Notes under the pieces: model-generated
Database searches by the model: none
What the model saw: the letters and a program-made list of their open reading frames with translations, nothing else
What the model was told of the DNA's origin: nothing
Assembly (NCBI RefSeq): GCF_002802965.1
Contig: NZ_NXGA01000001.1
Coordinates: 2,894,205-2,958,204 of the forward strand
DNA from: Sporolactobacillus pectinivorans
Lineage (GTDB): Bacteria; Bacillota; Bacilli; Bacillales; Sporolactobacillaceae
Reading direction: 5' to 3'
Length of the DNA stretch: 64,000 nt
Part shown: piece after piece, positions 1 through 7,228 of the stretch
Layout of the letters: each line of letters opens with the position of its first letter
Numbering within the stretch: position 1 is the first letter of the stretch
Program-made: the position numbers and the translations under genes

Positions 1-332
1 AAATAACCTCTGGACCATAGGTGCTGGCCCCAATACCGTTTTTTTAGTTCTGAAAACTCATCCTGAAGCAATCTGGATGAGCGTCCTTTCAGATACTGCA
101 TGATTTTACTCGGCGCTAGGCTGGGTGGACAAGAAATCAGCAAATGGACATGTTCCTTGCCTACGCTCCCCTGCAGGATTGTGACTCCCCTGGCCTCACA
201 TCCCTGCCGGATCAACTCACGCAATCGAACAGCGATTGGACCTCGCAGCACCTGATATCGGTATTTGGTCACCCAGATCACATGATACTTGATATCGTAG
301 ACTGCATGACCACTTTTCTGATAACCGTCCAT
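1..332 (-). CDS. tnpA: IS200/IS605 family TnpA transposase (partial)
   Basis: This reads leftward from an ATG at 332 and leaves the window after about 110 codons, so only the N-terminal part is visible. The translation starts MDGYQKSGHAVYDIKYHVIW and contains the metal-binding HUH motif as EHVHLLIS, diagnostic of Y1 single-strand transposases. The catalytic tyrosine, expected near residue 120-130, is beyond the edge. TnpA of this family excises and inserts single-stranded DNA using terminal hairpins, with no target duplication. A ribosome-binding sequence (AGAGGTG) lies just upstream, inside the loop of a hairpin that also contains the start codon. Whether a tnpB accompanies it cannot be seen. 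Confidence 0.9.
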   Translation of the reverse strand, partial: MDGYQKSGHAVYDIKYHVIWVTKYRYQVLRGPIAVRLRELIRQGCEARGVTILQGSVGKEHVHLLISCPPSLAPSKIMQYLKGRSSRLLQDEFSELKKRYWGQHLWSRGY

Positions 333-359
333 ACTTTTCACCTCTTTTGAAAAGTATGG
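329..359 (-). promoter_or_regulatory. Hairpin over tnpA ribosome-binding site and start codon
   Basis: An 11-bp perfect inverted repeat (329-339 with 349-359) flanks a 9-nt loop. On the transposase strand the loop carries the Shine-Dalgarno sequence and the right arm contains the ATG. In IS200, a leader stem-loop is known to repress tnpA translation by hiding the ribosome-binding site, so the same role is inferred here. Confidence 0.6.
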
Positions 360-377
360 ACACGAAAAGATAAGGCT

Positions 378-422
378 AAAAGCGGATACCGTCTAAAGAC
401 GGTGGGTTTAGACCCCGCTTTT
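378..422 (-). repeat. IS200/IS605 left-end hairpin
   Basis: An outer pair, AAAAGCGG (378-385) with CCGCTTTT (415-422), encloses an inner 6-bp stem, ACCGTC/GACGGT (388-403). Subterminal imperfect hairpins of this kind are recognised by TnpA at IS200/IS605 ends. The position just upstream of tnpA fits the left end of the element; the exact cleavage point is not determined. Confidence 0.6.
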
Positions 423-737
423 GTAAGCTAAATTCGAGAATTTGTATAGTATGCCACACACAAATTTCACGGGCTATGCAAAAATGTCTCAGGTTATGGC
501 CAAATTTACTTGTCGAGAGGCTTTTCAAGGAGTGCACAATAAAAATTTAGACAATGACCAGTTTACCTGCATGAGAACATAATACAATGGACTTACAAAG
601 GACGTCAGCAGCCGTAATAATAGAGTGACCTATCGATTGCAGCAATCAGAATCACACCTAAAATCGACAGTACGAGCAAAAAAAGAGGGACAAAAATGAA
701 ATCATTTTGATCTGAACCCCAAAAGCTGGACACATTT

Positions 738-1655
738 TTAAGCTGTTTGCTCGGTAGTCGAAATCCGATAATCAATCGGACTTAGACCCCCGAGTTTTTC
801 TTTGATTCTGGATCTATTATAGTACTTAATCCATTCACGCATGGCCCGTTTAAGTTCTTCCCGAGTCTGATAATCATGAGAATGGACTGTTTCAGCCTTC
901 ATGATGTGAAAGAAGCTTTCCATCTGGGCATTATCTAAACAGGTGGCCTTCCGAGACATACTCTGATAGACCCGATGCGATTTAAGTTCTCTGCACCACG
1001 CCTCATTCTGGTATTGGAACCCCTGATCTGTGTGCACATAGGTACGATAGTGATGCTCAGGAAGATGCTCCAGGGCCTCATGAAGCGGTTTGAGCGCAAA
1101 AGCGACAGTTGGATGGTCACTGATCGCAAAGGATAGGATTTCGTCGGAATAGAGATCCAGCACAGGTTCAAGATAAAGGCGTTCTCTCGTCGTTTTGCGG
1201 CCCCAACGAAATTCAGAGACGTCCGCCACCAGTTTCTGGAATGGACGGTCGGTTATGAAGCGGCGGCGGAGCCGATTCTTAGCGATTTTCCCAACGGTCC
1301 CCTTGTACGAGTTGTATTTACGCATCCGTTTGGTATAGAAGGTTGACTGGAGACCTTCGGCTTCCATAATGCGCTGCACTTTCTTATGATTTACAGTCAC
1401 GTGCTGATTATTTTTCAGAGCTAAGAAGACACGACGATAACCGTAATCTGGATGGTCCTGCTTGATTGCTTTTATTTCCGAGGTTACCGGGTCATCCCCC
1501 TCTGCCTGTGGGCGGTGAAGCTCATAATAATACACGCTCTTAGGCAGTTTCACCACTCGAAGAATATCACTCAGAGAGTCGTGCTGCCTCAGCTCAGTAA
1601 CTACTTGCGCTTGTTCCGTTCGTGTTGCTCTCTCTGACGAACTAAGGCCTCTAAT
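738..1655 (-). CDS. IS3-type transposase OrfB (DDE integrase domain)
   Basis: OrfB encodes the catalytic rve-type integrase domain of an IS3/IS150 transposase. The HTH_21 region (HPDYGYRRVFLALK) precedes the core. Catalytic residues are visible as D in VADVSEF, D in HTDQGFQY and E in DNAQMESFF, followed by the conserved RIKEKLGGLSP tail region. The frame is open back to an A7 run at 1655-1661 in orfA, so the active product is probably an OrfAB fusion made by -1 frameshifting. An internal GTG at 1556 could give OrfB alone. No internal stops are seen. Confidence 0.9.
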   Translation of the reverse strand: MRGLSSSERATRTEQAQVVTELRQHDSLSDILRVVKLPKSVYYYELHRPQAEGDDPVTSEIKAIKQDHPDYGYRRVFLALKNNQHVTVNHKKVQRIMEAEGLQSTFYTKRMRKYNSYKGTVGKIAKNRLRRRFITDRPFQKLVADVSEFRWGRKTTRERLYLEPVLDLYSDEILSFAISDHPTVAFALKPLHEALEHLPEHHYRTYVHTDQGFQYQNEAWCRELKSHRVYQSMSRKATCLDNAQMESFFHIMKAETVHSHDYQTREELKRAMREWIKYYNRSRIKEKLGGLSPIDYRISTTEQTA

Positions 1656-2155
1656 TTTTTTAAATACTCATTCTCGATCCGGAGTAATTTGTTTTCTTTC
1701 TCCAGATCCTTAAGTCGTTGTTGATCTGATTCAAATGGTTCTTCCACTTTTTTATTTCTCTTAACTTGATTTGTAGGATCTGATTTCTTTCGTTTCCCCA
1801 TGGGTGGACGCCCTCGCTTTGTTCTCAATCCATCCAATCCCCTTGCTTGAAACCGTCGATCCCACTGATAGATCGTAGAGGATGTAGAGATATTAAAGTG
1901 GTTGGCGGTTTCATTAAGAGATGAATGGTTCTCCTTCATCCACTTTAATACTTCCAGTTTGAAATTGCTGGCGTACTCCGACCGTTTTTCACGATTTTTG
2001 AATCCTACAGAACCATTCGATTGATATTGATGCATCCATTTCAGGACAGTGTCATGTCCTGGTATATGATATTTATGGTGTAGAAAAGTGCTGCCTGCCC
2101 CGACCAGATACTCACTAATAATTTTCACTTTAAAATCATTAGAGTACTTTGTCAC
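1601..2155 (-). CDS. IS3-type transposase OrfA (helix-turn-helix)
   Basis: OrfA supplies DNA binding to the IS ends. It contains two helix-turn-helix segments (N-terminal YSNDFKVKIISEYL region, and SLNETANHFNIS followed by the linker KTKRGRPP-like stretch GLRTKRGRPP) and a C-terminal lysine/glutamate-rich leucine-zipper-like coiled coil that ends at RNKRK. I chose the GTG at 2155 because AGGGGG lies 7 nt upstream; a TTG at 2188 inside the terminal repeat would extend it by 11 residues. The last 50-odd nt overlap the orfB frame. Confidence 0.85.
   Translation of the reverse strand: MTKYSNDFKVKIISEYLVGAGSTFLHHKYHIPGHDTVLKWMHQYQSNGSVGFKNREKRSEYASNFKLEVLKWMKENHSSLNETANHFNISTSSTIYQWDRRFQARGLDGLRTKRGRPPMGKRKKSDPTNQVKRNKKVEEPFESDQQRLKDLEKENKLLRIENEYLKKLEALVRQREQHERNKRK
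1655..1661 (-). promoter_or_regulatory. Probable -1 programmed frameshift site (A7)
   Basis: On the coding strand the orfA codons TTA AAA AAA form the slippery heptamer A-AAA-AAA. A -1 shift here enters the orfB frame, which is open from this point to its stop. IS150-group elements use such A-rich heptamers to make OrfAB. Confidence 0.7.
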
Positions 2156-2253
2156 ATGAAAACCCCCTAAAGTTGGTTTGTTGTCCAACTTTAGGGGGTC
2201 ACTTCATTTTCGCCCCCTCTTTTTTTATTAACTTGAATGATCCGGTTGTTTCT

Positions 2254-4356
2254 TCAATTCCCCTTCTGGCTTGTATAATGATAGAGCTGGTCATAGTATT
2301 GATAAATATCCAGCGCGATCTGCTCGTTCTGGTGCCCTACTTCCACCTTCGGCACAACAACAGCTACGGCGATCTGCGGATTGTCATAAGGCGCATAAGA
2401 AACAAGCGTTTCATTATACAGACTTAGATTATTCGGATCAATCTGTGCAGTACCGGTCTTGCCCGCAATTTTATATTTTACGTTAGCTCCCGTTCCTAAC
2501 ATTGATGCAGTGGCGCCAATTTCATGAGTCACCAAATAAAGACCATTTTTGACTCTTTGGATGTCATGCTGCGTATTGTCAATCGTATTCAGCACATTAG
2601 TTTTAAAAGTGTAAACGGTCGGGCCAAGCGTGTTTGGATCAGCACCCGGTGCATGGACAGAACCAAGCAGATGAGGCTGCACGCGATAGCCGCCGTTCGC
2701 GATCGTTGAAATATACTGAACCATTTCCAGTGGTGTATACGTATCAAACTGCCCAATCGCAAACTGATGAATAAGACCTGATTGTGTAGGCATGCCGCCG
2801 TTATATCCAGTTCCTTCAACGGGCAGGTCGATACCTGTTTTTACACCCAAACCTAATTCGGCATAGCCGTTCCGCATTTCATCCACTGCTTTAATAAACT
2901 GGGGGGAGGTCGCCGCCGGCAAAGTCGCATTGTAATGACCGCCCGCCGGTGTTAGAGTAATGCCCGCCAAGTTGGATGCAATCTTGGCCATAAACACGTT
3001 GGAGGAATGAGCAAGCGCCTGCTCCGGAGTCTGCAAACCCAGTCCGCTTGCTCCTTCCCAGGATGTAAACATCCGGTGCTGCCCTCCTGTACTCATATCA
3101 GGATACCATATTGGCATGTCGTAAAAAGAGGAAGGCATGGCACCATAACGGTAGCCTGTCAGTTCAGTGCCACCTTTAACCGCGGAACCCATTTCGAACT
3201 GTGCGTTAATGGCTTCATTAGAGGCATCAATAAACTTGCCATTGACAAGCTGCTGCCCGCCGATGGCAAGAATCGCACCGGTTTTCGGATTCATGACGAC
3301 GGCGTAAGCACTGTTATTTTGACCGTTACCAGACATTGCACGGGCTGCTTTGATATTTGTTTGCAGAATCTGCGTCAGTTGATTCTGCAGCCGACTGTCA
3401 ACGGTAAGCTGAATGTCATCACCGCGCTGCCCCTCTTTAACTGTCGGATTACCGACAGGGATGCCATTTTTAGTCCGATAAGTCAGTTGCATTGGTATGC
3501 CGCGCAGATATGATTCATACTGTTCTTCAAGGTTGCTGATGCCTACCTGAGCGTTCTGGCTGTACCCTTCAGTCAAGTAGGTATTGAGTTTATCAGCAGG
3601 TATCGGCCCCATTTGCCCGACATAGAAGGGCACGTTTTTGATATAAGTCCGGGAAGACACGTCAGCCGTCTGAATCGTTCCGTTAAATTCGCTCAGATGA
3701 TCGACAACATCCACATATTCTTTATCGTTAACGCTGAGGCCCCGTTTTACGATATATGGATTAAGGTTCGACGCCTGATTAAAATCATGCTCAATAGCCA
3801 TAACCTGATAGTCATGAGCTGTAAATCCTGTCAGATCTTTATTCGGAATGCGGCTGAGAAGCAGTGAATACTCCTGAGCAGGATTGTTATTGTTTATATA
3901 ATATTTCTGTTCCTTCGTAGTCAAAAAAGCATTATAGGCCAGCTGCAGATTTTTATAACGGGTCAGGACATAATATTCTTCTTTGTCCCTCTGCGACACC
4001 AAGCCGACTGCCTTGCTGTCCATAGTAATCAGCTTTGAAAGTTTCTCCGCAATAGCAAGATTTTTTGAGTCATCCAACCCGGCGTTGCGAACATACATGA
4101 TGGCGAGTTCCGCTTTATTATCAGCCAGTGTCACACCATTTGCATCCACAATTTTTCCGCGGGTCGAATCGATGCTTGCTGTCTGGTATTGATTCGCATT
4201 AAGCGCGTTCTTGTAATGTTGACCGTTCACAATCTGGACATAGCCCAGACGAATAATCAATCCCGCAAAAGCGAGAAAAACTGTCAGAAATAAGATATTC
4301 ATTCTCAGAAGCAGATTATTTTTTGTGCCTCTGTTTTTTACCGTTTTCTTAGCCAA
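2254..4356 (-). CDS. pbpA: Class B penicillin-binding protein (peptidoglycan transpeptidase)
   Basis: This enzyme cross-links peptidoglycan at the outer face of the membrane. A short basic N-terminus and one membrane anchor (about residues 19-38) precede the PBP dimer domain and the transpeptidase domain. The three active-site motifs are present: SAVK (serine about 391), SSN (about 451-453) and KTGT (about 633). The pbpA-sodA neighbourhood matches B. subtilis, where PbpA is an elongation-type enzyme. I chose the TTG at 4356 because a G-rich ribosome-binding site precedes it and the protein then begins like its family; an upstream TTG at 4431 would add 25 unlikely residues. Length 700 aa is typical. 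The stop is 53 bp from the IS-interrupted small gene. Confidence 0.9.
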   Translation of the reverse strand: MAKKTVKNRGTKNNLLLRMNILFLTVFLAFAGLIIRLGYVQIVNGQHYKNALNANQYQTASIDSTRGKIVDANGVTLADNKAELAIMYVRNAGLDDSKNLAIAEKLSKLITMDSKAVGLVSQRDKEEYYVLTRYKNLQLAYNAFLTTKEQKYYINNNNPAQEYSLLLSRIPNKDLTGFTAHDYQVMAIEHDFNQASNLNPYIVKRGLSVNDKEYVDVVDHLSEFNGTIQTADVSSRTYIKNVPFYVGQMGPIPADKLNTYLTEGYSQNAQVGISNLEEQYESYLRGIPMQLTYRTKNGIPVGNPTVKEGQRGDDIQLTVDSRLQNQLTQILQTNIKAARAMSGNGQNNSAYAVVMNPKTGAILAIGGQQLVNGKFIDASNEAINAQFEMGSAVKGGTELTGYRYGAMPSSFYDMPIWYPDMSTGGQHRMFTSWEGASGLGLQTPEQALAHSSNVFMAKIASNLAGITLTPAGGHYNATLPAATSPQFIKAVDEMRNGYAELGLGVKTGIDLPVEGTGYNGGMPTQSGLIHQFAIGQFDTYTPLEMVQYISTIANGGYRVQPHLLGSVHAPGADPNTLGPTVYTFKTNVLNTIDNTQHDIQRVKNGLYLVTHEIGATASMLGTGANVKYKIAGKTGTAQIDPNNLSLYNETLVSYAPYDNPQIAVAVVVPKVEVGHQNEQIALDIYQYYDQLYHYTSQKGN

Positions 4357-4491
4357 ATCTCCGTTCCCCCCATATGAATCACCGCAAAGAACCCCCTCCG
4401 GCCGCCTCAGTCTACTATAATCATTCGACAATACACGATCCGTTCACTATGTCAGAAAAAAATATTTTCAACACTCATTCAGTAAATATAA

Positions 4492-4512
4492 GGACACCAG
4501 CACACGGTGTCC
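4492..4512 (-). terminator. Possible terminator after sodA
   Basis: A 7-bp perfect stem (4492-4498 with 4506-4512) lies downstream of sodA on the coding strand. The following tract is only moderately T-rich (TTATATTT), so efficiency is uncertain. Confidence 0.4.
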
Positions 4513-4577
4513 CAAATTCCTTTACCGGTTTAATTTTACTTTCATGGCTGCTTTCTGTCAAAAAACCGATGATTGCT

Positions 4578-5204
4578 TTAATGCCGGCCTATTGAGAGCC
4601 ACTTCCGATTGACAGTTTCCCAGTTAATCAAGTTGAAGAAGGCCTTAACATAATCAGCACGTCGGTTCTCGTACTTAAGATAGTAGGCATGTTCCCAAAC
4701 ATCAATGCCCAATAGAGGCAGTTTGCCCTCAAAAAGCGGCGAATCCTGATTGGGCGTGCTCATCACTTCAAGCAGCGATCCGCTGACAACCAGCCACGCC
4801 CACCCGGAGCCAAACCTGTTCATTGCCGATTCTGTAAAGCTCTGCTTAAACGATGAAAAGCTGCCGAACGTCCGGTCAATTGCTTCGGCGATCGCTCCGC
4901 TGGGTGAACCGCCTCCCTCGGGGGAGAGAATCTGCCAGAAAAGCGAGTGGTTGGCGTGCCCTCCGCCGTTATTCCGAATGGTGACTAATTTTGACTCGGG
5001 AACACCAGACAGATCGCTAAGGAGCACGTCAATCGGCTTTTCGGAAAGCTGAGGATAACTTTCAAGCGCGGCATTAAGATTCGCAACATATGTCGCATGA
5101 TGCCTGTCATGATGAATGCGCATGGTCTGTTTATCGATAAAGGGCTCTAAAGCATCATAGGCATAGGGGAGTTCAGGAAGCTTATAACCGGCTAAAGTCG
5201 TCAT
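4578..5204 (-). CDS. sodA: Superoxide dismutase (Mn/Fe type)
   Basis: SodA converts superoxide to oxygen and hydrogen peroxide in the cytoplasm. The metal ligands of the Fe/Mn family are all visible: H31 in MRIHH, H85 in GHANHSLFW, and D167 and H171 in [10 protein letters not shown]. The second-sphere glutamine in TPNQDSP is the form usual in manganese enzymes. The 208-aa length is normal. A strong ribosome-binding site (GAGGAGGAG) is 7 nt before the ATG. It is a single-gene unit between pbpA and the tRNA operon, the same place as in B. subtilis. Confidence 0.95.
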   Translation of the reverse strand: MTTLAGYKLPELPYAYDALEPFIDKQTMRIHHDRHHATYVANLNAALESYPQLSEKPIDVLLSDLSGVPESKLVTIRNNGGGHANHSLFWQILSPEGGGSPSGAIAEAIDRTFGSFSSFKQSFTESAMNRFGSGWAWLVVSGSLLEVMSTPNQDSPLFEGKLPLLGIDVWEHAYYLKYENRRADYVKAFFNLINWETVNRKWLSIGRH

Positions 5205-5455
5205 GATAATCTCCTCCTCTTTTTCATACAGCAGATTGAAGTTCTTGAAGTACCTTTAGTGACACATATCTACAAATTAAGCGTATCAAAAAAGCGGTTT
5301 CCGTTCAAGAATATAAACCGTCGTTTATGCTGCCACCCATTGCCCGTTCGTTATGTAACTGCTTTTCTTTTTTCTTCCCTAACAGTCCTCAATTCATCAC
5401 TGTCACCCGCGTTTGTCCGCTCATATACTGACAGGTTTGTTGTGAATTTTGATGG

Positions 5456-5539
5456 TTGATCCAGCCACGGCAGTGTTTTGCGCTGATTGTTGTTCTTTTC
5501 ATTCCGCTGATCATCATCGGCTCAGCGTTCTGCTACTAA
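5456..5539 (+). pseudogene. Probable YjcZ-like small membrane peptide relic
   Basis: A 27-codon frame starting at TTG 5456 ends in ALIVVLFIPLIIIGSAFCY and then TAA. This closely parallels the intact YjcZ-type peptide at 57386-57478 (ALVVVLFILLIIVGAAWAY). The glycine/tyrosine-rich N-terminus of the family is missing, there is no recognisable ribosome-binding site and no ATG/GTG in frame. I therefore call it a decayed copy; a functional TTG-started gene cannot be excluded. Confidence 0.45.
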
Positions 5540-5631
5540 GAAATGATCTGTTTGCCCTTCTGCCTCGCCCCTGTGGTAACCTCTTAATTAAAGGGCGCCC
5601 AGAGTGTCTTTCTGGTTAAAATTTGTATTCC

Positions 5632-5659
5632 CCGGAAATGTCTTACCGGAAATGTCTTA
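5632..5659. repeat. Two tandem 14-bp direct repeats
   Basis: CCGGAAATGTCTTA occurs at 5632-5645 and again, without gap, at 5646-5659. A shorter related copy (CCGGAAATG) falls in the tRNA terminator stem at 5691. Function unknown; possibly the remains of a mobile-element end. Confidence 0.6.
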
Positions 5660-5679
5660 GAGGTACGCAAAATTTTTTC

Positions 5680-5722
5680 AAATAAAACACCCGGAAATGC
5701 TGTCATCAGCGATTCCCGGGTG
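5680..5722 (-). terminator. Terminator of the tRNA operon
   Basis: A 7-bp GC-rich stem (5688-5694 with 5716-5722) encloses a nested 4-bp stem (5699-5710). On the tRNA strand it is followed by TTTTATTTG. It lies about 30 bp past tRNA-Ser. Confidence 0.75.
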
Positions 5723-5754
5723 CTTGGTCATATGGGTATTGATTATGTAAAAAA

Positions 5755-5844
5755 CGGAGGAAGAGGGATTCGAACCCCCGCGAGCCGTGAAGCCCCTGTC
5801 GGTTTTCAAGACCGATCCCTTCAGCCAAGCTTGGGTATTCCTCC
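5755..5844 (-). tRNA. tRNA-Ser (UGA)
   Basis: This 90-nt gene has a 7-bp acceptor stem (GGAGGAA with TTCCTCC), a long serine-type variable arm, the T loop GGTTCGAATCC and anticodon TGA in the loop of the sequence GGTCTTGAAAACC. Discriminator is G. The CCA end is not encoded. It is the last gene of the tRNA operon. Confidence 0.93.
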
Positions 5845-5852
5845 ACAATAAG

Positions 5853-5929
5853 TGGTGGACCCTGTAGGACTCGAACCTACGACCGGACGGTTATGGGCCG
5901 TCTGCTCTAACCAACTGAGCTAAGGGTCC
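5853..5929 (-). tRNA. tRNA with CAU anticodon, probably tRNA-Ile2 (lysidine type)
   Basis: The cloverleaf is complete: acceptor GGACCCT with AGGGTCC, D arm, anticodon stem GACGG/CCGTC, T arm GTAGG-TTCGAGT-CCTAC, and an encoded CCA. The anticodon is CAT. Because a standard elongator tRNA-Met lies in the same operon and this body resembles the Bacillus tRNA-Ile2, I favour the AUA-decoding isoleucine tRNA whose C34 is converted to lysidine by TilS. The anticodon loop reads CCCATAA, so position 33 is C instead of the near-universal U. That is unusual and is listed as a finding. Confidence 0.85.
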
Positions 5930-5933
5930 AACG

Positions 5934-6007
5934 GGCGGTTAGTGGGGATCGAACCCACGCATGCCGGAACCACAATCCGGTGTGTTAACCACTTCACCAT
6001 AACCGCC
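5934..6007 (-). tRNA. tRNA-His (GUG)
   Basis: The anticodon GTG lies in GGATTGTGGTTCC. The extra G at position -1 is encoded and pairs with discriminator C73, the histidine identity feature. Acceptor GCGGTTA pairs with TAACCGC. CCA is not encoded. Confidence 0.93.
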
Positions 6008-6021
6008 ATTGGGCAAAAAAA

Positions 6022-6095
6022 TAGCGGCGGGGGGGATCGAACCCTCGACCTCACGGGTATGAACCGTACGCTCTAGCCAGCTGAGCTACACCGCC
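6022..6095 (-). tRNA. tRNA-Met (CAU), elongator
   Basis: Acceptor GGCGGTG pairs with CGCCGCT with two wobble pairs, as in Bacillus elongator tRNA-Met. The anticodon loop TTCATAC has U33 and CAT. CCA is not encoded. The T stem has one apparent A-C mismatch. Confidence 0.9.
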
Positions 6096-6099
6096 ATGG

Positions 6100-6171
6100 C
6101 TCCACAGGTAGGGTTCGAACCTACGACCAATCGGTTAACAGCCGATTGCTCTGCCACTGAGCTACTGTGGA
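6100..6171 (-). tRNA. tRNA-Asn (GUU)
   Basis: Anticodon loop CTGTTAA gives GTT. Acceptor TCCACAG pairs with CTGTGGA, with discriminator G. It is the first gene in the operon, just downstream of a sigma-A type promoter. Confidence 0.92.
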
Positions 6172-6191
6172 ACAAATTCAGAACAAGAACT

Positions 6192-6220
6192 AATTTAACA
6201 CAAGCATTGAAGCCTGTCAA
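6192..6220 (-). promoter_or_regulatory. Sigma-A promoter of the tRNA operon
   Basis: A perfect -35 box TTGACA (6215-6220) is separated by 17 bp from TAAATT (6192-6197), about 20 bp upstream of tRNA-Asn. Confidence 0.75.
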
Positions 6221-6395
6221 CATTTTTCAAAGGCCTCAAAACCTGTTTTAACGACAAGAAATAATATACCATATCAGTATAGATAAAACAATAGTTTTTT
6301 TTACTACTCGGGTGAGCGCCTTAAGAAAAACAGTCCTGGTGCGGAAAAAATGGAGTAAGAGGAAAGAATGAACCTTTCAATTTATCACCCCGCTG

Positions 6396-7031
6396 CTATT
6401 CAAGATCAATGACAATTCTTGTCCCATCCACCGAAACGACTTTTACGCGCACATTTTTTTCCAGAAAAATGCCGTCTGTGACCGCACTATAATTTCTCCC
6501 ATCGATTTTAACCGTCCCGACCGGATGAAAAGGTGTGAGCGTTATCCCTTTTTTGTCGACCAGGTCGTGATAGTCGGCATTGATTGAGTTGTAGCCTCGG
6601 TCAGTGGAAAGCTTATCATGCAAAGTCAGTTTATCCAGATAGTCCCGGGTCGGAAGCCACCTTCTGAAGGTCAGTGAACCGCATGAGCCAATAATGAAAG
6701 CGATGCCCACAAGCATGCCATAGAGAAGGGTTGGAGCCGGAAGGGCACAGCCAAGTACCATCAAAATAAATCCAAAAATGCCTATTATCCCGGTTGTAAA
6801 GATCTTGCCATCGATAATGATCAGGGCCAGTCCGCCGACAAGAAGCAGGACAATCCATGACGATGCCCGGTCGGTCAGGAAATAAGAAAAATAGGAGATG
6901 AATAACCCGCTTCCCATAATTGCCAAGATACCTTTCGCTTTAACAAAGAGTTCCGCAAATAGAAAACATGAAGCAAGCAGAATGACAATAAATCCACCTG
7001 CAGGATAAATTAAAAAACTCAATAAAGGCAC
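6396..7031 (-). CDS. NfeD-like membrane protein
   Basis: This 211-aa protein has four or five hydrophobic segments (about residues 5-125) and a soluble C-terminal NfeDC/OB-fold domain recognisable in GRNYSAVTDGIFLEKNVRVKVV. NfeD-family proteins partner with flotillin-like proteins such as FloA in membrane microdomains. In B. subtilis the NfeD homologue YqeZ is encoded beside floA; here floA lacks that neighbour, so this separately encoded protein may serve it (inference). The start is uncertain: GTG at 7031 or a TTG three codons later, which has the better-spaced ribosome-binding site. Confidence 0.75.
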   Translation of the reverse strand: MPLLSFLIYPAGGFIVILLASCFLFAELFVKAKGILAIMGSGLFISYFSYFLTDRASSWIVLLLVGGLALIIIDGKIFTTGIIGIFGFILMVLGCALPAPTLLYGMLVGIAFIIGSCGSLTFRRWLPTRDYLDKLTLHDKLSTDRGYNSINADYHDLVDKKGITLTPFHPVGTVKIDGRNYSAVTDGIFLEKNVRVKVVSVDGTRIVIDLE

Positions 7032-7228
7032 CCGCTTTCTTTCTGGGGATATCTTTGGCCACGCCGGCGATCGTTGCGTGAAAAAAATGTCCGGCGAGTA
7101 AAATATGTCACCACTTTAATTAAACCATACGCAATGAGCACGGGAAAGTTCCTTTTTAAAATTTTTTTAATAAAATGAGACATATCTTTTATTTCTCCGG
7201 CATATAAATGTTACAGGGAGATGATCGG

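Larger units (their letters stand above)
713..2201 (-). mobile_element. IS3/IS150-type insertion sequence, complete
   Basis: This 1,489-bp element has terminal inverted repeats at 713-732 and 2182-2201 that match at 17 of 20 positions and end in TGA/TCA. It carries two overlapping frames, orfA (helix-turn-helix) and orfB (DDE integrase), joined by a slippery A7 run. A 14-bp perfect hairpin (2163-2176 with 2185-2198) sits at the transposase-proximal end. No clear 3-4 bp target duplication flanks the ends. Both frames are intact, so it may be active. Confidence 0.9.
605..2207 (-). pseudogene. Tiny membrane-protein gene split by the IS3 element
   Basis: On the minus strand a strong ribosome-binding site (GAGGGGGCGAAA) is followed by ATG AAG at 2207-2202, where the IS begins. 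Directly beyond the other IS end, at 712, an open frame continues to a TGA at 605-607. Removing 713-2201 joins the two parts in frame into a 37-residue peptide starting MKDQNDFIFVPLFLLVLSIL and ending DRSLYYYGC. It has one hydrophobic helix (about residues 8-27). It lies downstream of pbpA. I do not recognise the family with certainty; it resembles the very small single-helix spore-former peptides such as YjcZ. The gene is now broken. Confidence 0.6.
5205..5687. other. Intergenic region upstream of sodA
   Basis: I see no full-size gene here. It contains the sodA leader, a 27-codon hydrophobic reading frame resembling a YjcZ peptide (5456-5539) and two tandem copies of a 14-bp sequence (5632-5659). 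I could not identify a convincing sodA promoter by eye. Confidence 0.5.

Noticed and set aside
702..2210. TCATTTT copies near both IS borders as a target duplication
   Set aside because: The copies are 4 and 2 bp away from the element's ends, so they are not at the insertion junctions and are likely chance.
5259..5459. 66-aa plus-strand frame upstream of sodA
   Set aside because: No ribosome-binding site and no similarity to known families by eye; it ends where the YjcZ-like relic begins.
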